Assembly (NCBI RefSeq): GCF_000374445.1
Contig: NZ_KB894405.1
Coordinates: 401,110-465,109, forward strand
DNA from: Actinokineospora enzanensis DSM 44649
Lineage (GTDB): Bacteria; Actinomycetota; Actinomycetes; Mycobacteriales; Pseudonocardiaceae
Direction: 5' to 3'
Length of the DNA stretch: 64,000 nt
Shown: positions 8,203 to 16,435 of the stretch, piece after piece
Layout: each line of letters opens with the position of its first letter
Position numbering within the stretch: the first letter of the stretch is position 1
The notes under the pieces: generated by a model
What the model was told of the DNA's origin: nothing
What the model saw: only the letters and a program-made list of their open reading frames with translations
Database searches by the model: none
Program-made: the position numbers and the translations under genes

Positions 8203-8884
8203 TTCACCGACCGTCGTGACGGTTGCTCGTTTCCGGTAATGCCCGCACAGAACGGACTCGACGGCCACATCTCCCCGACACACTCTGCTCGTCCGGAGCG
8301 TGATCATCCTTCAAGCGGGGAGAGCAATGCGCAGGATCGTGAGTCTGGTGGCGAGCGCCGCGTGCGCGCTGGCGTTGGCGATGGTGGGTTCGGGATCGGC
8401 GGACGCCACGACCGAGGGGGTGCTGGGTACGTGGGCGTGCAGCGTGCCCGCGGGCAAGGTCTACACGCGGGTGGAGAGCAGGCTGGGCGTGTGCAGTCCC
8501 AGTGGGTTCGCCAACTCGTACTACATCGAGACCCCGGTGTCCGGCCTGTGGGCCTGTTCCGTTCCGTATGGCTTCAGCTACTCGCGGGTGGAGAATCGCC
8601 TGGCCGTGTGCAGTCCCAGCGGTTTCGCCAACTCCTACCTGCTGGAGGCGCCGCGCGGTGGTGTGTCGATGTGCGACGTCCCGGACGGTTACACGTACTC
8701 GCGTGTGGAGAGCCGCTTGGCCGTCTGCAGCCCCAGCGGTTTCGCGAACTCCTACTACGTGGAGACTCCCCGCGCGGGCCTGTGGGCCTGCTCGGTCCCG
8801 TACGGCTTCACCTACTCGCGGGTGGAAAGCCGTCTGGCCGTGTGTAGTCCTAGCGGTTTCGCGAACTCCTATCTGCTCGTCTAG
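8203..8884 (+). repeat. Tandem duplication unit, copy 2
   Basis: Second copy of the unit starting at 7382. Upstream identity is highest over GTCGTGAC through TGCTCGTTTCCGG, consistent with a conserved promoter or operator. The coding parts have diverged mainly at synonymous sites and at a few repeated positions (VQSQLN to VESRLA). Confidence 0.8.
8327..8884 (+). CDS. Secreted Cys-repeat protein, copy 2 (unknown function)
   Basis: A 185-residue paralogue of the preceding gene, with the same signal peptide plan (MRRIVSLVASAACALALAMVGSGSADA) and the same four 39-residue W-x-C/V-C-S repeats. The chosen ATG follows GCGGGGAGAGCA; a GTG nine codons earlier is unsupported and would spoil the signal peptide. 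Within this copy the RVESRLAVCSPSGF core is nearly uniform across repeats 2-4. In copy 1 the equivalent RVQSQLNVCSTSGF core is uniform. Each gene is therefore homogenised internally, as expected from gene conversion or repeat expansion within a copy. Net charge differs (Glu/Arg here, Gln/Asn there), so the copies may have different partners. A strong terminator follows. Confidence 0.88.
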   Translation: MRRIVSLVASAACALALAMVGSGSADATTEGVLGTWACSVPAGKVYTRVESRLGVCSPSGFANSYYIETPVSGLWACSVPYGFSYSRVENRLAVCSPSGFANSYLLEAPRGGVSMCDVPDGYTYSRVESRLAVCSPSGFANSYYVETPRAGLWACSVPYGFTYSRVESRLAVCSPSGFANSYLLV

Positions 8885-8902
8885 ACACGGCTGATCTCGC
8901 CA

Positions 8903-8944
8903 GAACGCACCCTCGGGCACCGACGTCCGAGGGTGCGTTCTTTC
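8903..8944 (+). terminator. Intrinsic terminator after Cys-repeat gene pair
   Basis: A perfect 14-base-pair stem (8903-8916 with 8927-8940), a ten-base loop and then TTTC form a classical terminator 18 bases after the stop. Confidence 0.85.
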
Positions 8945-9116
8945 CTGACCATGATGCAGTTCCGGCAGAACCGCACGGAAGCTACTCTCCGTACTTGCCG
9001 CAGCCGTCGTTGCGTCGATCACGGGTTCTGTCACCAGGCCTGATGATCTCGACATGCGGTGACACTCCGTGTCGAGATCTTCAGAAAATGGCCCTAGCCA
9101 GCACCGTTTGCCTGAT

Positions 9117-9135
9117 TTAGGTTAGGTAAGGCAAC
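9117..9135 (+). promoter_or_regulatory. IdeR/DtxR-like iron box upstream of haem oxygenase
   Basis: TTAGGTTAGGTAAGGCAAC matches the first ten bases of the DtxR/IdeR consensus exactly; the right half is degenerate. It ends 19 bases before the haem oxygenase start, so an iron-loaded repressor bound here would block transcription when iron is plentiful. Confidence 0.7.
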
Positions 9136-9154
9136 CCTTACGGATTGGTGGGCT

Positions 9155-9799
9155 ATGACTGCGGTGGACGAGGGGTTCGCGGCTCGGCTGCGGACCGGGA
9201 CCCGGGACGAGCACGAGCGGGCGGAGCGGTCGACGTTCATCGAGGCGTTGCTGGAAGGTCGGCTCGGGCGGGAAGCCTACGCCGGGCTCCTGGGGCAAAG
9301 CCACCTCTTCTACACCGTGCTCGAAGCCGCGGGCGAGGCGTGGCGGGACGATCCGGTGGTCGGCGGGTTCGTCATCGACGGGCTGCTGCGCAAGGACGCC
9401 CTCGAACGTGACCTCACCCACCTGCTCGGCCGGGACTGGCGTGACCACGTCACCCCGCTCGCGGCCACGAAGTCCTATGTGGACCGCCTGGCCGAGGTCT
9501 GCTTCACCGACCGGGGCGCGTTCGTCGCCCACCACTACACGCGCTACCTGGGGGACCTGTCCGGTGGGCAGGTCATCCGGCGGCGGATGCGGGAGGTGTA
9601 CGGGTTCGATGAGGACGGCGTGCGGTTCTACGTGTTCGACCGGGTCGCCAAGCCCAAACCGTTCCGCGACCACTACCGGTCGCTGCTCGACGACGCGCCG
9701 TGGCGCGAGGGCGAGCGGGAGGCCCTGGTCGAGGAGGCCAACCTGGCGTTCCGGCTGAACCGGGCCGTCTTCGTCGACCTGGCCGCCGTGTACTGCTGA
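9155..9799 (+). CDS. hmuO: Biliverdin-producing haem oxygenase
   Basis: A 214-residue protein, the usual length for bacterial HmuO. It opens the haem ring with O2 and reductant, giving biliverdin, CO and iron in the cytoplasm. The proximal ligand His is at 20 within DEHERAE, and the distal-helix GDLSGGQ sits at 133-139, both diagnostic. Other family marks are FYTVLEAAGE and KPFRDHYRSLLD. The ATG follows GGTGGGCT. An iron box lies upstream and the haem-uptake genes downstream, so it should release iron from imported haem. It is separated from htaA by 172 bases with a second iron box, so it is probably a separate transcript. Confidence 0.95.
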   Translation: MTAVDEGFAARLRTGTRDEHERAERSTFIEALLEGRLGREAYAGLLGQSHLFYTVLEAAGEAWRDDPVVGGFVIDGLLRKDALERDLTHLLGRDWRDHVTPLAATKSYVDRLAEVCFTDRGAFVAHHYTRYLGDLSGGQVIRRRMREVYGFDEDGVRFYVFDRVAKPKPFRDHYRSLLDDAPWREGEREALVEEANLAFRLNRAVFVDLAAVYC

Positions 9800-9909
9800 C
9801 CGTTGCCGGACAAGGGGTTCCGCGGTCGGGACCCCGGCTTCGGCATGCCCGGAATACCACTGTGGACAGTGTGGCGGGCGTCGCCCTTGCCAATACCGCG
9901 ACCGAGTAA

Positions 9910-9928
9910 TTAGGTTAGCCTTACCTAA
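9910..9928 (+). promoter_or_regulatory. Near-perfect IdeR/DtxR iron box upstream of htaA
   Basis: TTAGGTTAGCCTTACCTAA differs from the 19-base palindromic consensus at one position. It lies 43 bases before the htaA start, and flanking AAT/ATT extends the dyad. This is the stronger of the two iron boxes. Confidence 0.88.
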
Positions 9929-9971
9929 TTGACCGGCATGGGTCCGCGCGGTCGCACGCAGGAGGAAACAC

Positions 9972-11300
9972 ATGGCAAGACCACACGCGGCCAGAGCGGT
10001 CGCCGTCGGTGCGGCGGCCGTTCTCGCCGCCACCGTCCTGGGCACCACGCCCGCCGCGGCGGCCACCGCGAACGTCACCGACGCGACGTTCGTCTGGGGC
10101 CTCAACGGGTACGCGCAGGTCGGCATCTTCGGGCCGTGGACCTACAAGGACCTGACCGGCACCGCGTCCATCCTCACCGGATCGGTGTCCGGCGGGGCGC
10201 AGACCGCCTACGCGGTCGACCCGGTCCCGGCCACCTCGATGCCGCCGTCGACGCCGCAGAAGACGCCCAACGCGGTCAGGTTCACCGCGGGCACCGGCAC
10301 GGTCGACCCGGCCACCGGCGCGGGCAAGCTGACCTTCACCGGCAGCTACACCGTCAACGCCTACCCGCCGCAGTTCAACGCGCCCAACGAGATCTACAAG
10401 AACCCGGTCGTGACCGTGGCCGCGGACGGCTCCGGCTCGCTGTCGGTGGAGTACAGCCTGGGCGCGGGCACGGACATCTCCGGCAACCCGACCTCGGCGC
10501 AGGACTTCGGCCGCCTGACCCTGGTCACCTACGACGCGGGCTCGCTCAGCGGCCTGTCCGCCACCGGTTTCCGGGTCACCCCGGACTACCAGGGCGTGCA
10601 GGTCGACGTGCCGGACGGCACCGCGCAGACGCGCGGCTGTGCCGGCGGAACCGGCTGGTGGGGCTCCTGGTCGCCGGACTTCGTCAAGACCGTGCCCACC
10701 TCGATCCGTCCGCACTTCTATTCGACCGGCTGCGGCGGCAACCAGGACTACAAGCCGCCGCTGCCCTTCGACATCGGCTACACCGTCGCCACGACGCCGG
10801 AGCAGCCGCAGCCGTCCGCGAACGAGCAGGACGTGCGGGTGACCGTGCCGGAGAAGGAACAGCCGGGCGAGTTCGTCTGGACCATCGACGGCGGCAACGG
10901 CCTGGTCGACCTCGGCACCGCGAAGGCCGCGGGTGACCACTACCTGGCCACCGGCTCGATCAACCCGGTCCGGGTGACCGACACCCGCGCCGGTGCCCCG
11001 ACGTGGTCGGTGTCCGCGCAGGTCAGCGACTTCTCGGCGAACGGCACCTCGTTCGACGGCAAGTACCTGGGCTGGGCGCCGAAGGCCACCGAGAACTCGG
11101 GTGGCGCGGTGGCCGGTGCCGCCGTGGCGTCCGGTTTCGACGGCGGCACGGGCCTCAAGCAGCCCGCGACGCTGGGCAGCGCGGCACTCGACCACGCGAA
11201 GGGCTCGGTGCTGCTCGGCGCCGACCTGCAGCTGAAGGTCCCGGCGAGCGTGGGTGCGGGGACCTACGACGCCACGTTGACCCTCACTGCGCTGAGTTAG
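9972..11300 (+). CDS. htaA: Secreted HtaA-domain haem-binding protein with WxL-like C-terminus
   Basis: A 442-residue exported protein; the signal peptide ends near AAAA at about residue 34. GGAGGAAACAC precedes the ATG. Residues about 38-260 are an HtaA domain (FVWGLNGYAQVGIFG at the start, then GTGTVDPATGAGKLTFTGSY and GRLTLVTYDA). In Corynebacterium, HtaA domains bind haem outside the cell and pass it to HmuT. Residues about 290-442 read like a WxL-type beta domain (VWTIDG, VTDTR, WSVSAQVSDF, GLKQPATLGSA, TLTLTAL). There is no membrane anchor or sorting signal, so surface retention could rely on the WxL-partner protein encoded next. It is expressed behind an iron box. Confidence 0.9.
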   Translation: MARPHAARAVAVGAAAVLAATVLGTTPAAAATANVTDATFVWGLNGYAQVGIFGPWTYKDLTGTASILTGSVSGGAQTAYAVDPVPATSMPPSTPQKTPNAVRFTAGTGTVDPATGAGKLTFTGSYTVNAYPPQFNAPNEIYKNPVVTVAADGSGSLSVEYSLGAGTDISGNPTSAQDFGRLTLVTYDAGSLSGLSATGFRVTPDYQGVQVDVPDGTAQTRGCAGGTGWWGSWSPDFVKTVPTSIRPHFYSTGCGGNQDYKPPLPFDIGYTVATTPEQPQPSANEQDVRVTVPEKEQPGEFVWTIDGGNGLVDLGTAKAAGDHYLATGSINPVRVTDTRAGAPTWSVSAQVSDFSANGTSFDGKYLGWAPKATENSGGAVAGAAVASGFDGGTGLKQPATLGSAALDHAKGSVLLGADLQLKVPASVGAGTYDATLTLTALS

Positions 11301-11432
11301 TCCTCTCCCGCCACCCGCCCCCACATCCCCGCCCGGCATCGTCCCCGACCCTGGCACCCGCACCGTCACCGCGGCGCCGGGAACGTCACCGGACAAGCCA
11401 CCGCGGGCTGGTGGACACGGTCTGGTCCCCCT

Positions 11433-11471
11433 GGTTGTGGGCGCCATCGCTGCCTGATGGCGCCCACAACC
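11433..11471 (+). terminator. Hairpin between htaA and the rest of the haem operon
   Basis: A perfect 16-base-pair stem (11433-11448 with 11456-11471) with a seven-base loop lies only 27 bases before the next start codon. It is either a terminator giving partial read-through, so that htaA is made in excess over the transporter, or a 3' stabiliser. Confidence 0.75.
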
Positions 11472-11498
11472 GCCCTCTCCCCGCACTGGATTCCCACC

Positions 11499-12485
11499 AT
11501 GACTCGCTTCCTCGCCGCGCTCACCACCGCGGTCCTGCTCGCCGTCGGCCTGCCCGGCCTCGCCGCCGCGCAGAACGTCACCTGGGGCGTGCGTCCCGTC
11601 GACTCCGCGCTCGGCACCGACCGGCCGAACTTCGCCTACTCCGTCGCGCCCGGCGCCGCCCTGGGCGACGCGCTCCTGGTCAGCAACCACGAGCAGCGCG
11701 CGCTCACCTTCGCCGTGTACGCCGCCGACGCCTTCACGACCTCGTCCGGCCGGCTGGACCTCAAGCCCGCGGGCGAGGCCCCGGCCGACGCGGGCGCGTG
11801 GGTGCGTTTCGACACGCCGACCGTCACCGTCCCGGCCGGACAGACCGTCGCCGTGCCGTTCACCGTCACCGTTCCGGCCGACGCCACGCCCGGCGACCAC
11901 AGCGGGGGAGTGGTCACGTCGCTGCGCGTGGAGTCCGGGTCCGGGATCACCGTCGACCGGCGGCTGGGTTCGCGGATGCATCTGCGGGTGGCCGGTGTGC
12001 TGACGCCGTCGGTCGAGGTGCGCGGCCTCACCGTGAACTACGACGGGACGCCGAACCCCGTCGGCAAGGGCACGACGAGCGTGGGCTACACGATCGTCAA
12101 CACCGGCAACACCCGGCTGACCGCCACGCACGGGGTGCGGATCGAGGGGCCGTTCGGCTGGTTCGCGACCGACGCGGCGGTCGAGCCGTTGCCGGAGCTG
12201 CTGCCGGGCGAGAGCGTCACGAGGAAGGCCGCGGTCGGTTCCGTACCGGCGGGCCGGTTGTCGGCGGCGGTCACGGTGACGGCTGCCGTTCCGGGCGGGG
12301 CGGCACTGCCTGTCGTGACCAGCTCCGCTGCTGCTGTGGCGATCCCGTGGTCCGTGGTGGTGTGTCTGCTGCTTCTCGTCTGCCTCGCGCTCGCGTTGCG
12401 TGCACGGGGTAAGGCGAAGTCGGCGGGGGAGAAGGACCGGATCGAGGCGGCCGTGGCGGCGGCGTTGCGGGAGCGTGAGGCGTGA
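11499..12485 (+). CDS. DUF916 / WxL-partner peptidoglycan-domain membrane protein
   Basis: A 328-residue protein with a signal peptide ending AAA, two Ig-like beta domains, one transmembrane helix (WSVVVCLLLLVCLALALRA) and a 30-residue charged cytoplasmic tail. Features of the DUF916 family are the WGVRPVDSALGTDRPNFAYSV start, the VSNHEQRALTFAVYAADAF segment and PADATPGDHSGGVV. In Firmicutes such proteins are encoded with WxL proteins and help bind them to peptidoglycan. Here it directly follows an HtaA protein with a WxL-like C-terminus, so it may hold that haem receptor at the surface (inference). The ATG at 11499 is preferred over an upstream ATG inside the hairpin. It overlaps hmuT by GTGA. 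Confidence 0.85.
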   Translation: MTRFLAALTTAVLLAVGLPGLAAAQNVTWGVRPVDSALGTDRPNFAYSVAPGAALGDALLVSNHEQRALTFAVYAADAFTTSSGRLDLKPAGEAPADAGAWVRFDTPTVTVPAGQTVAVPFTVTVPADATPGDHSGGVVTSLRVESGSGITVDRRLGSRMHLRVAGVLTPSVEVRGLTVNYDGTPNPVGKGTTSVGYTIVNTGNTRLTATHGVRIEGPFGWFATDAAVEPLPELLPGESVTRKAAVGSVPAGRLSAAVTVTAAVPGGAALPVVTSSAAAVAIPWSVVVCLLLLVCLALALRARGKAKSAGEKDRIEAAVAAALREREA

Positions 12486-13558
12486 AGCGCGCGGCACTGC
12501 TCGTCGCCCTGCTCCTGCTCGCGGGCTGCTCGACACCGCCAGGACACTCCGCCCACGGCGCCGCCCAGTCCGGGGAACGCCCGCCACTGTCCGCGTTGAC
12601 ACCGATGGCCGACCCGCGCACGCACGAGGGCCCGACCACGGCCCTGGTCGCGCACAACGACATCGTCCCGGTCCAGCGGCCGACACTGCAGCTGCCGGTC
12701 AAGCTGCCGGTCACCGTCACCGACTTCCAGGGTACCCAGGTCACGGTCAAGGACACCGGCCGCATCCTCGCGCTCGACGTCTCCGGCACCCTCGCGGCCA
12801 CCGTGTTCGGGCTCGGCCTCGGGGATCAGGTGGTCGGGCGGGACATCTCGACCGGCTTCCCGGCCGCGCAGCACCTGCCGCTGGTCACGGTCAACGGCCA
12901 CCAGCTCAACGCCGAGGCGATCCTGCGGCTGCGGCCCACGGTCGTGCTCACCGACACCACGCTCGGCCCCTGGGATGTCGTGCTGCAACTGCGGGACGCC
13001 GGGGTGCCGGTGGTGATCGTGGACCCCAAACGCGGCATGGACACCAACGGTCCGATCGTGCGCGCGGTCGCAGCGGCCCTGGGGGTGCCTGCCGCGGGCG
13101 AGTTGCTGGCACAGCGCACGGAGAGAGAGGTCGCCGACACCGTCGCGCAGATCCAACGGTTGGCGCCCGCGGATCCGGCACGCAAGCCGCGAGTGGTGTT
13201 CCTGTACATGCGCGGGCAGGCAGGGGTGTACTACCTGTTCGGCAAGGGATCCGGCGCGGACTCTCTCATCCAGGCGCTGGGAGCGGTCGATGTCGCAGGC
13301 GAGGCCGGACTGGAGGGCATGCGGCCGATCAACCCGGAGGCGCTGGCCAAGTCCAGACCGGACGTGATCCTGATGATGACCGACGGCCTGGCGTCCGTCG
13401 GGGGAGTCGACGGCGCGCTGAAGGTGCCGGGCGTGGCGCAGACCCCGGCCGGGCAGCGCCACCGGTTCATCGACATGGCCGACTCGGTGGTCCTCGGGTT
13501 CGGGCCGCGGACCGCCGCCGTCCTCGACGGCCTGGCCCGCGCCCTGTACGCGTCATGA
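12482..13558 (+). CDS. hmuT: Haem ABC transporter substrate-binding lipoprotein
   Basis: A 358-residue lipoprotein; LLLLAGCS is the lipobox, with Cys at about 17. About 70 residues of linker precede a TroA/BtuF-type fold: GRILALDVSGTLAATVFGLGLGDQVVGRD, then GHQLNAEAILRLRPTVVL, then the helical backbone and RPINPEALAKSRPDVILMMTDGL. HmuT accepts haem from surface HtaA proteins and delivers it to HmuU. The GTG start overlaps the preceding stop, and hmuU follows by an ATGA overlap. Linker length and haem ligands differ between genera, and I could not assign the axial residues. Confidence 0.92.
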   Translation: MKRAALLVALLLLAGCSTPPGHSAHGAAQSGERPPLSALTPMADPRTHEGPTTALVAHNDIVPVQRPTLQLPVKLPVTVTDFQGTQVTVKDTGRILALDVSGTLAATVFGLGLGDQVVGRDISTGFPAAQHLPLVTVNGHQLNAEAILRLRPTVVLTDTTLGPWDVVLQLRDAGVPVVIVDPKRGMDTNGPIVRAVAAALGVPAAGELLAQRTEREVADTVAQIQRLAPADPARKPRVVFLYMRGQAGVYYLFGKGSGADSLIQALGAVDVAGEAGLEGMRPINPEALAKSRPDVILMMTDGLASVGGVDGALKVPGVAQTPAGQRHRFIDMADSVVLGFGPRTAAVLDGLARALYAS

Positions 13559-14574
13559 GGGCTCGTACCAAGGTCGTGACCTTGTTCGCGGTGCTGCTCG
13601 TGGCGTTGGTCGTGGTGTCGGTGGTGTCCGCCGGAGCAGGCCAGTACGGGGTGCCGGTGTCGGATGTCCTGCGCGCACTGACCGGACAGCCATTGTCCGA
13701 CCCGTACGCCGAGGGCGCGCTCTGGGCAGTGCGGTTCCCGCGAGTCGTGATGTCCCTGCTGGTGGGCGCCGTGCTCGGGGTGTGCGGCGCGTTGATGCAG
13801 GGCAGTTTCGGCAACCCGCTCGCCGAGCCGGGCGTGGTCGGCGTCTCCTCCGGTGCGGCCGTCGGCGCCTGTCTGTCCATCGTGTTCGGCTGGACGTTCC
13901 TGGGCGCGTTCACCACCCCCGGCGCGGCTTTCGTCGCGGGCCTCATCACCACGTCCGCCGTCTACGCGCTGTCCCGCTCGGGCGGCCGCACCGGCACGGT
14001 CTCGATGATCCTCACCGGGGTGGCGGTCAACGCCGTCGCGATGGCCGCGGTGGCCCTGCTGATGTTCGTCGGCGACCAGGCCGCCCGCGAACAGATCATC
14101 TTCTGGCAGCTCGGTTCCGTCGCGGGCGCCCGCTGGTCCTACGTCTGGGTGATCGCCCCGCTGGTCCTGGTCGCCGCCCTGGTGTCGCTGGCCGTGGCCC
14201 GCCGCCTCGACCTGCTGGCCCTCGGCGACCGCCAGGCCCGGCACCTCGGTGTCGACGTCGAGCGGCTCCGGCTCGTCGTGGTCTGCGTGGTGGCGATCGG
14301 CGTCTCGGCGGCCGTCTCCTACGCCGGGATCATCTCCTTCGTCGGCCTGGTCGTGCCCCACCTGATCCGCATGGTCGTCGGTCCTGGCCACCGGGTCTTG
14401 GTCCCCGCCAGCCTCCTCGGCGGCGCGGTGCTGCTCGCGGCGGCCGATCTTCTGGCCCGCACCGTCGTGTCCTACGCGGACCTGCCGATCGGCATGGTCA
14501 CCGCGCTGGTGGGCGGCCCGTTCTTCTTCTGGCTGCTGCGGCGTACACGCACCCGGGAAGGTGGTTGGGCGTGA
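13555..14574 (+). CDS. hmuU: Haem ABC transporter permease (FecCD/BtuC family)
   Basis: A 339-residue permease with the expected ten or so hydrophobic helices. Family marks are RFPRVVMSLLVGAVLGVCGALMQ near residue 65, the NPLAEPGVVGVSSGA loop, and the C-terminal SYAGIISFVGLVVPHLIR plus LARTV segments. It forms a homodimeric channel driven by HmuV. ATGA overlap upstream and GTGA overlap downstream show tight coupling. Confidence 0.94.
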   Translation: MRARTKVVTLFAVLLVALVVVSVVSAGAGQYGVPVSDVLRALTGQPLSDPYAEGALWAVRFPRVVMSLLVGAVLGVCGALMQGSFGNPLAEPGVVGVSSGAAVGACLSIVFGWTFLGAFTTPGAAFVAGLITTSAVYALSRSGGRTGTVSMILTGVAVNAVAMAAVALLMFVGDQAAREQIIFWQLGSVAGARWSYVWVIAPLVLVAALVSLAVARRLDLLALGDRQARHLGVDVERLRLVVVCVVAIGVSAAVSYAGIISFVGLVVPHLIRMVVGPGHRVLVPASLLGGAVLLAAADLLARTVVSYADLPIGMVTALVGGPFFFWLLRRTRTREGGWA

Positions 14575-15356
14575 TCACCGCCGAGAACGTGAGCGTGCGA
14601 CTGGGCAACGCGCTGCTGGTCGACGACGTGTCGGTGCAGTTGCGGACCGGGGAGGTTCTCGTCCTGGTCGGGCCGAACGGCGCGGGCAAGTCGACCCTGT
14701 TGTCCGCGCTGGCCGGGGATGTGCCGCTGGCGAACGGGCGCGTGCTGCTGGACGAGACGCCCGTCGGGGAGTGGCGGGCGGTCGAGGCGGCGCGGCGGCG
14801 AGCGGTGCTGACGCAGCACAATCCCGTCTCCTTCCCCTTCCACACGCGAGCCGTGGTCGAGATGGGCCGCGCGCCGTGGCGGGGGATGCCCGAGGAGGAC
14901 GACGACGAAGCCGTGATCACCGCGGTCATGGCGGACACCGGGGTGGATCACCTGGCGGACCGCGCCTACCCGACGTTGTCCGGCGGGGAGCAGGCGCGTG
15001 TGGCGTTGGCGCGGGTGCTCGCCCAGCGCACGCCGGTGCTGATGCTGGACGAACCCACGGCCGCCTTGGACGTGCGGCATCAGGAGCTTGTGCTCAAGCT
15101 GGCCCACCGGCACGCGCGGGCGGGCGGCGGCGTGTTGGTCGTGCTGCACGACCTGGGCCTGGCCGCCGCGCACGCCGACCGGGTGGCGGTGTTGGACAAG
15201 GGCAGGCTGGTTGCCGTCGGCCCGCCCGCCGAGGTGTGCACGGCCGAGCTGCTCAGCGCCGTCTACCGGCATCCCGTCGAGGTCTTCCCGCACCCGCGCA
15301 CGGGCGTGCCCGTCGTGTTGCCCGTGCGGTCCCGAGAGGAGGAAGAATGTTCGTAG
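14571..15356 (+). CDS. hmuV: Haem ABC transporter ATP-binding protein
   Basis: A 261-residue ABC ATPase. Walker A is GPNGAGKST near residue 36, the signature LSGGEQAR near 140, Walker B VLMLDEPTAALD near 160 and the switch His in VVLHDLGLAAAHADRV. QHNPVSFPFHTRAVVEMGRAPW matches the haem-importer Q-loop region. It drives haem import through HmuU. The GTG start overlaps the hmuU stop; the 3' end overlaps the next gene by ten bases. Confidence 0.94.
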   Translation: MITAENVSVRLGNALLVDDVSVQLRTGEVLVLVGPNGAGKSTLLSALAGDVPLANGRVLLDETPVGEWRAVEAARRRAVLTQHNPVSFPFHTRAVVEMGRAPWRGMPEEDDDEAVITAVMADTGVDHLADRAYPTLSGGEQARVALARVLAQRTPVLMLDEPTAALDVRHQELVLKLAHRHARAGGGVLVVLHDLGLAAAHADRVAVLDKGRLVAVGPPAEVCTAELLSAVYRHPVEVFPHPRTGVPVVLPVRSREEEECS

Positions 15357-16435
15357 CAAAGGCTTTCGGTGCGGTGGCGGCGGCGTTGGTCGCGGCCACG
15401 CTGCTGCCGGGCACGGCGTCCGCCGCCGCGCGGGTGAGCGTGTCGGTGTCCACCGCGGACCCCGACTACGCGACGCAGATCGACGTGCGCGGCACCGGTT
15501 TCCAGTCCGTCCCCAAGGCGCACGGCGGCATCTACGTCCTGTTCGGCTGGGTGTCCGACGGCGCATGGCAACCCAGCAAGGGCGGCGCGGCGGGCACCAC
15601 CTACCGCTACGTCCAGGACAGCGAGGCCAAGGACAACAACGGCTACCAGCGCTTCGTCTCCTTTCCCGGCAGCGACACCGCGACCAGCGCCAACGGCGGC
15701 GTGGTGTCCGCGGACGGCGCGTGGGCCGCGCGGATGGTCATCCCCGGCGCCCGGTTCAAGGCCGTGGACCGCACCGGGAACACCTCCGAGGTCGACTGCG
15801 CCAAGGTCACCTGCGGGATCATCACCATCGGCGCGCACGGCGTCGTCAACCCCACCAACGAGACCTTCACCCCGATCCGCTTCGCCGCCCCCGCCGGCGG
15901 TCAGGCGCAGACACCACAGACTCAGACACCACAGACTCGGGCCCCGGCAACCCAGCCCGCGCCCGATACCAACGCGGTGCCGAACACCGATGCCGTGCCG
16001 GGAGCCGCCACCGCCCTGCCCGCGCGGGCGGCGACCGTGTCGGCCGCCTCGGGTGCGGCCGCGGCCGGGGGGACGGTCACGGTCACCGGGTCCGGGTTCG
16101 CCGCCGACGAGCAGGTGAACGTGGTGCTGCACTCCGACCCGCTGTTCCTGGCCCCTGCCCACTCCGACGCCGCGGGCGCGATCGCCTACACCGCCGACCT
16201 CCCGGCCGACGTGCCCGCGGGCGCCCACACCCTGGAGTTCACCGGCGCGAAGTCGGGCGCGGTCGGGTCGGTCGCCCTGACGGTCTCCGCTGCCGCCGCG
16301 CCCACCGCGGCCCCGGCCGCCGAGCCCGTCAGCGAGACGTCCAGCTGGTGGCCTGCCGTCGTCGCCGTGGGCGTGGTCCTGCTGGTGGTCGTCGTGGTCG
16401 TCGTGCTGCGCAAGCGAAAGAAGGTCGACGCGTGA
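15347..16435 (+). CDS. Membrane-anchored Ig-like surface protein of haem locus
   Basis: A 362-residue protein with a strong ribosome site (GAGAGGAGGAAGA) inside the end of hmuV. A signal peptide ends near ASA at residue 25. Domain 1 (about 27-185) begins with an Ig-like strand pattern (VSVSTADPDYATQIDVRGTGF) and contains GGIYVLFGWV and a C-x5-C pair. A Thr/Pro/Gln linker with direct QTPQTQTP repeats follows. Domain 2 (about 225-315) is a second Ig-like fold (GGTVTVTGSGFAADEQVNVVLHS). One transmembrane helix and KRKKVDA end the chain. Position between hmuV and an htaA gene argues for a role in haem capture or relay, comparable to the membrane-anchored ChtA/HtaC-type proteins. Haem binding itself is not demonstrated by any motif I can see. 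Confidence 0.82.
   Translation: MFVAKAFGAVAAALVAATLLPGTASAAARVSVSVSTADPDYATQIDVRGTGFQSVPKAHGGIYVLFGWVSDGAWQPSKGGAAGTTYRYVQDSEAKDNNGYQRFVSFPGSDTATSANGGVVSADGAWAARMVIPGARFKAVDRTGNTSEVDCAKVTCGIITIGAHGVVNPTNETFTPIRFAAPAGGQAQTPQTQTPQTRAPATQPAPDTNAVPNTDAVPGAATALPARAATVSAASGAAAAGGTVTVTGSGFAADEQVNVVLHSDPLFLAPAHSDAAGAIAYTADLPADVPAGAHTLEFTGAKSGAVGSVALTVSAAAAPTAAPAAEPVSETSSWWPAVVAVGVVLLVVVVVVVLRKRKKVDA

Noticed and set aside
7518-8884. Regular ~117-base direct repeats that could suggest a CRISPR array
   Set aside because: The repeats are in frame, encode 39-residue protein units after signal peptides, and have no unique spacers.
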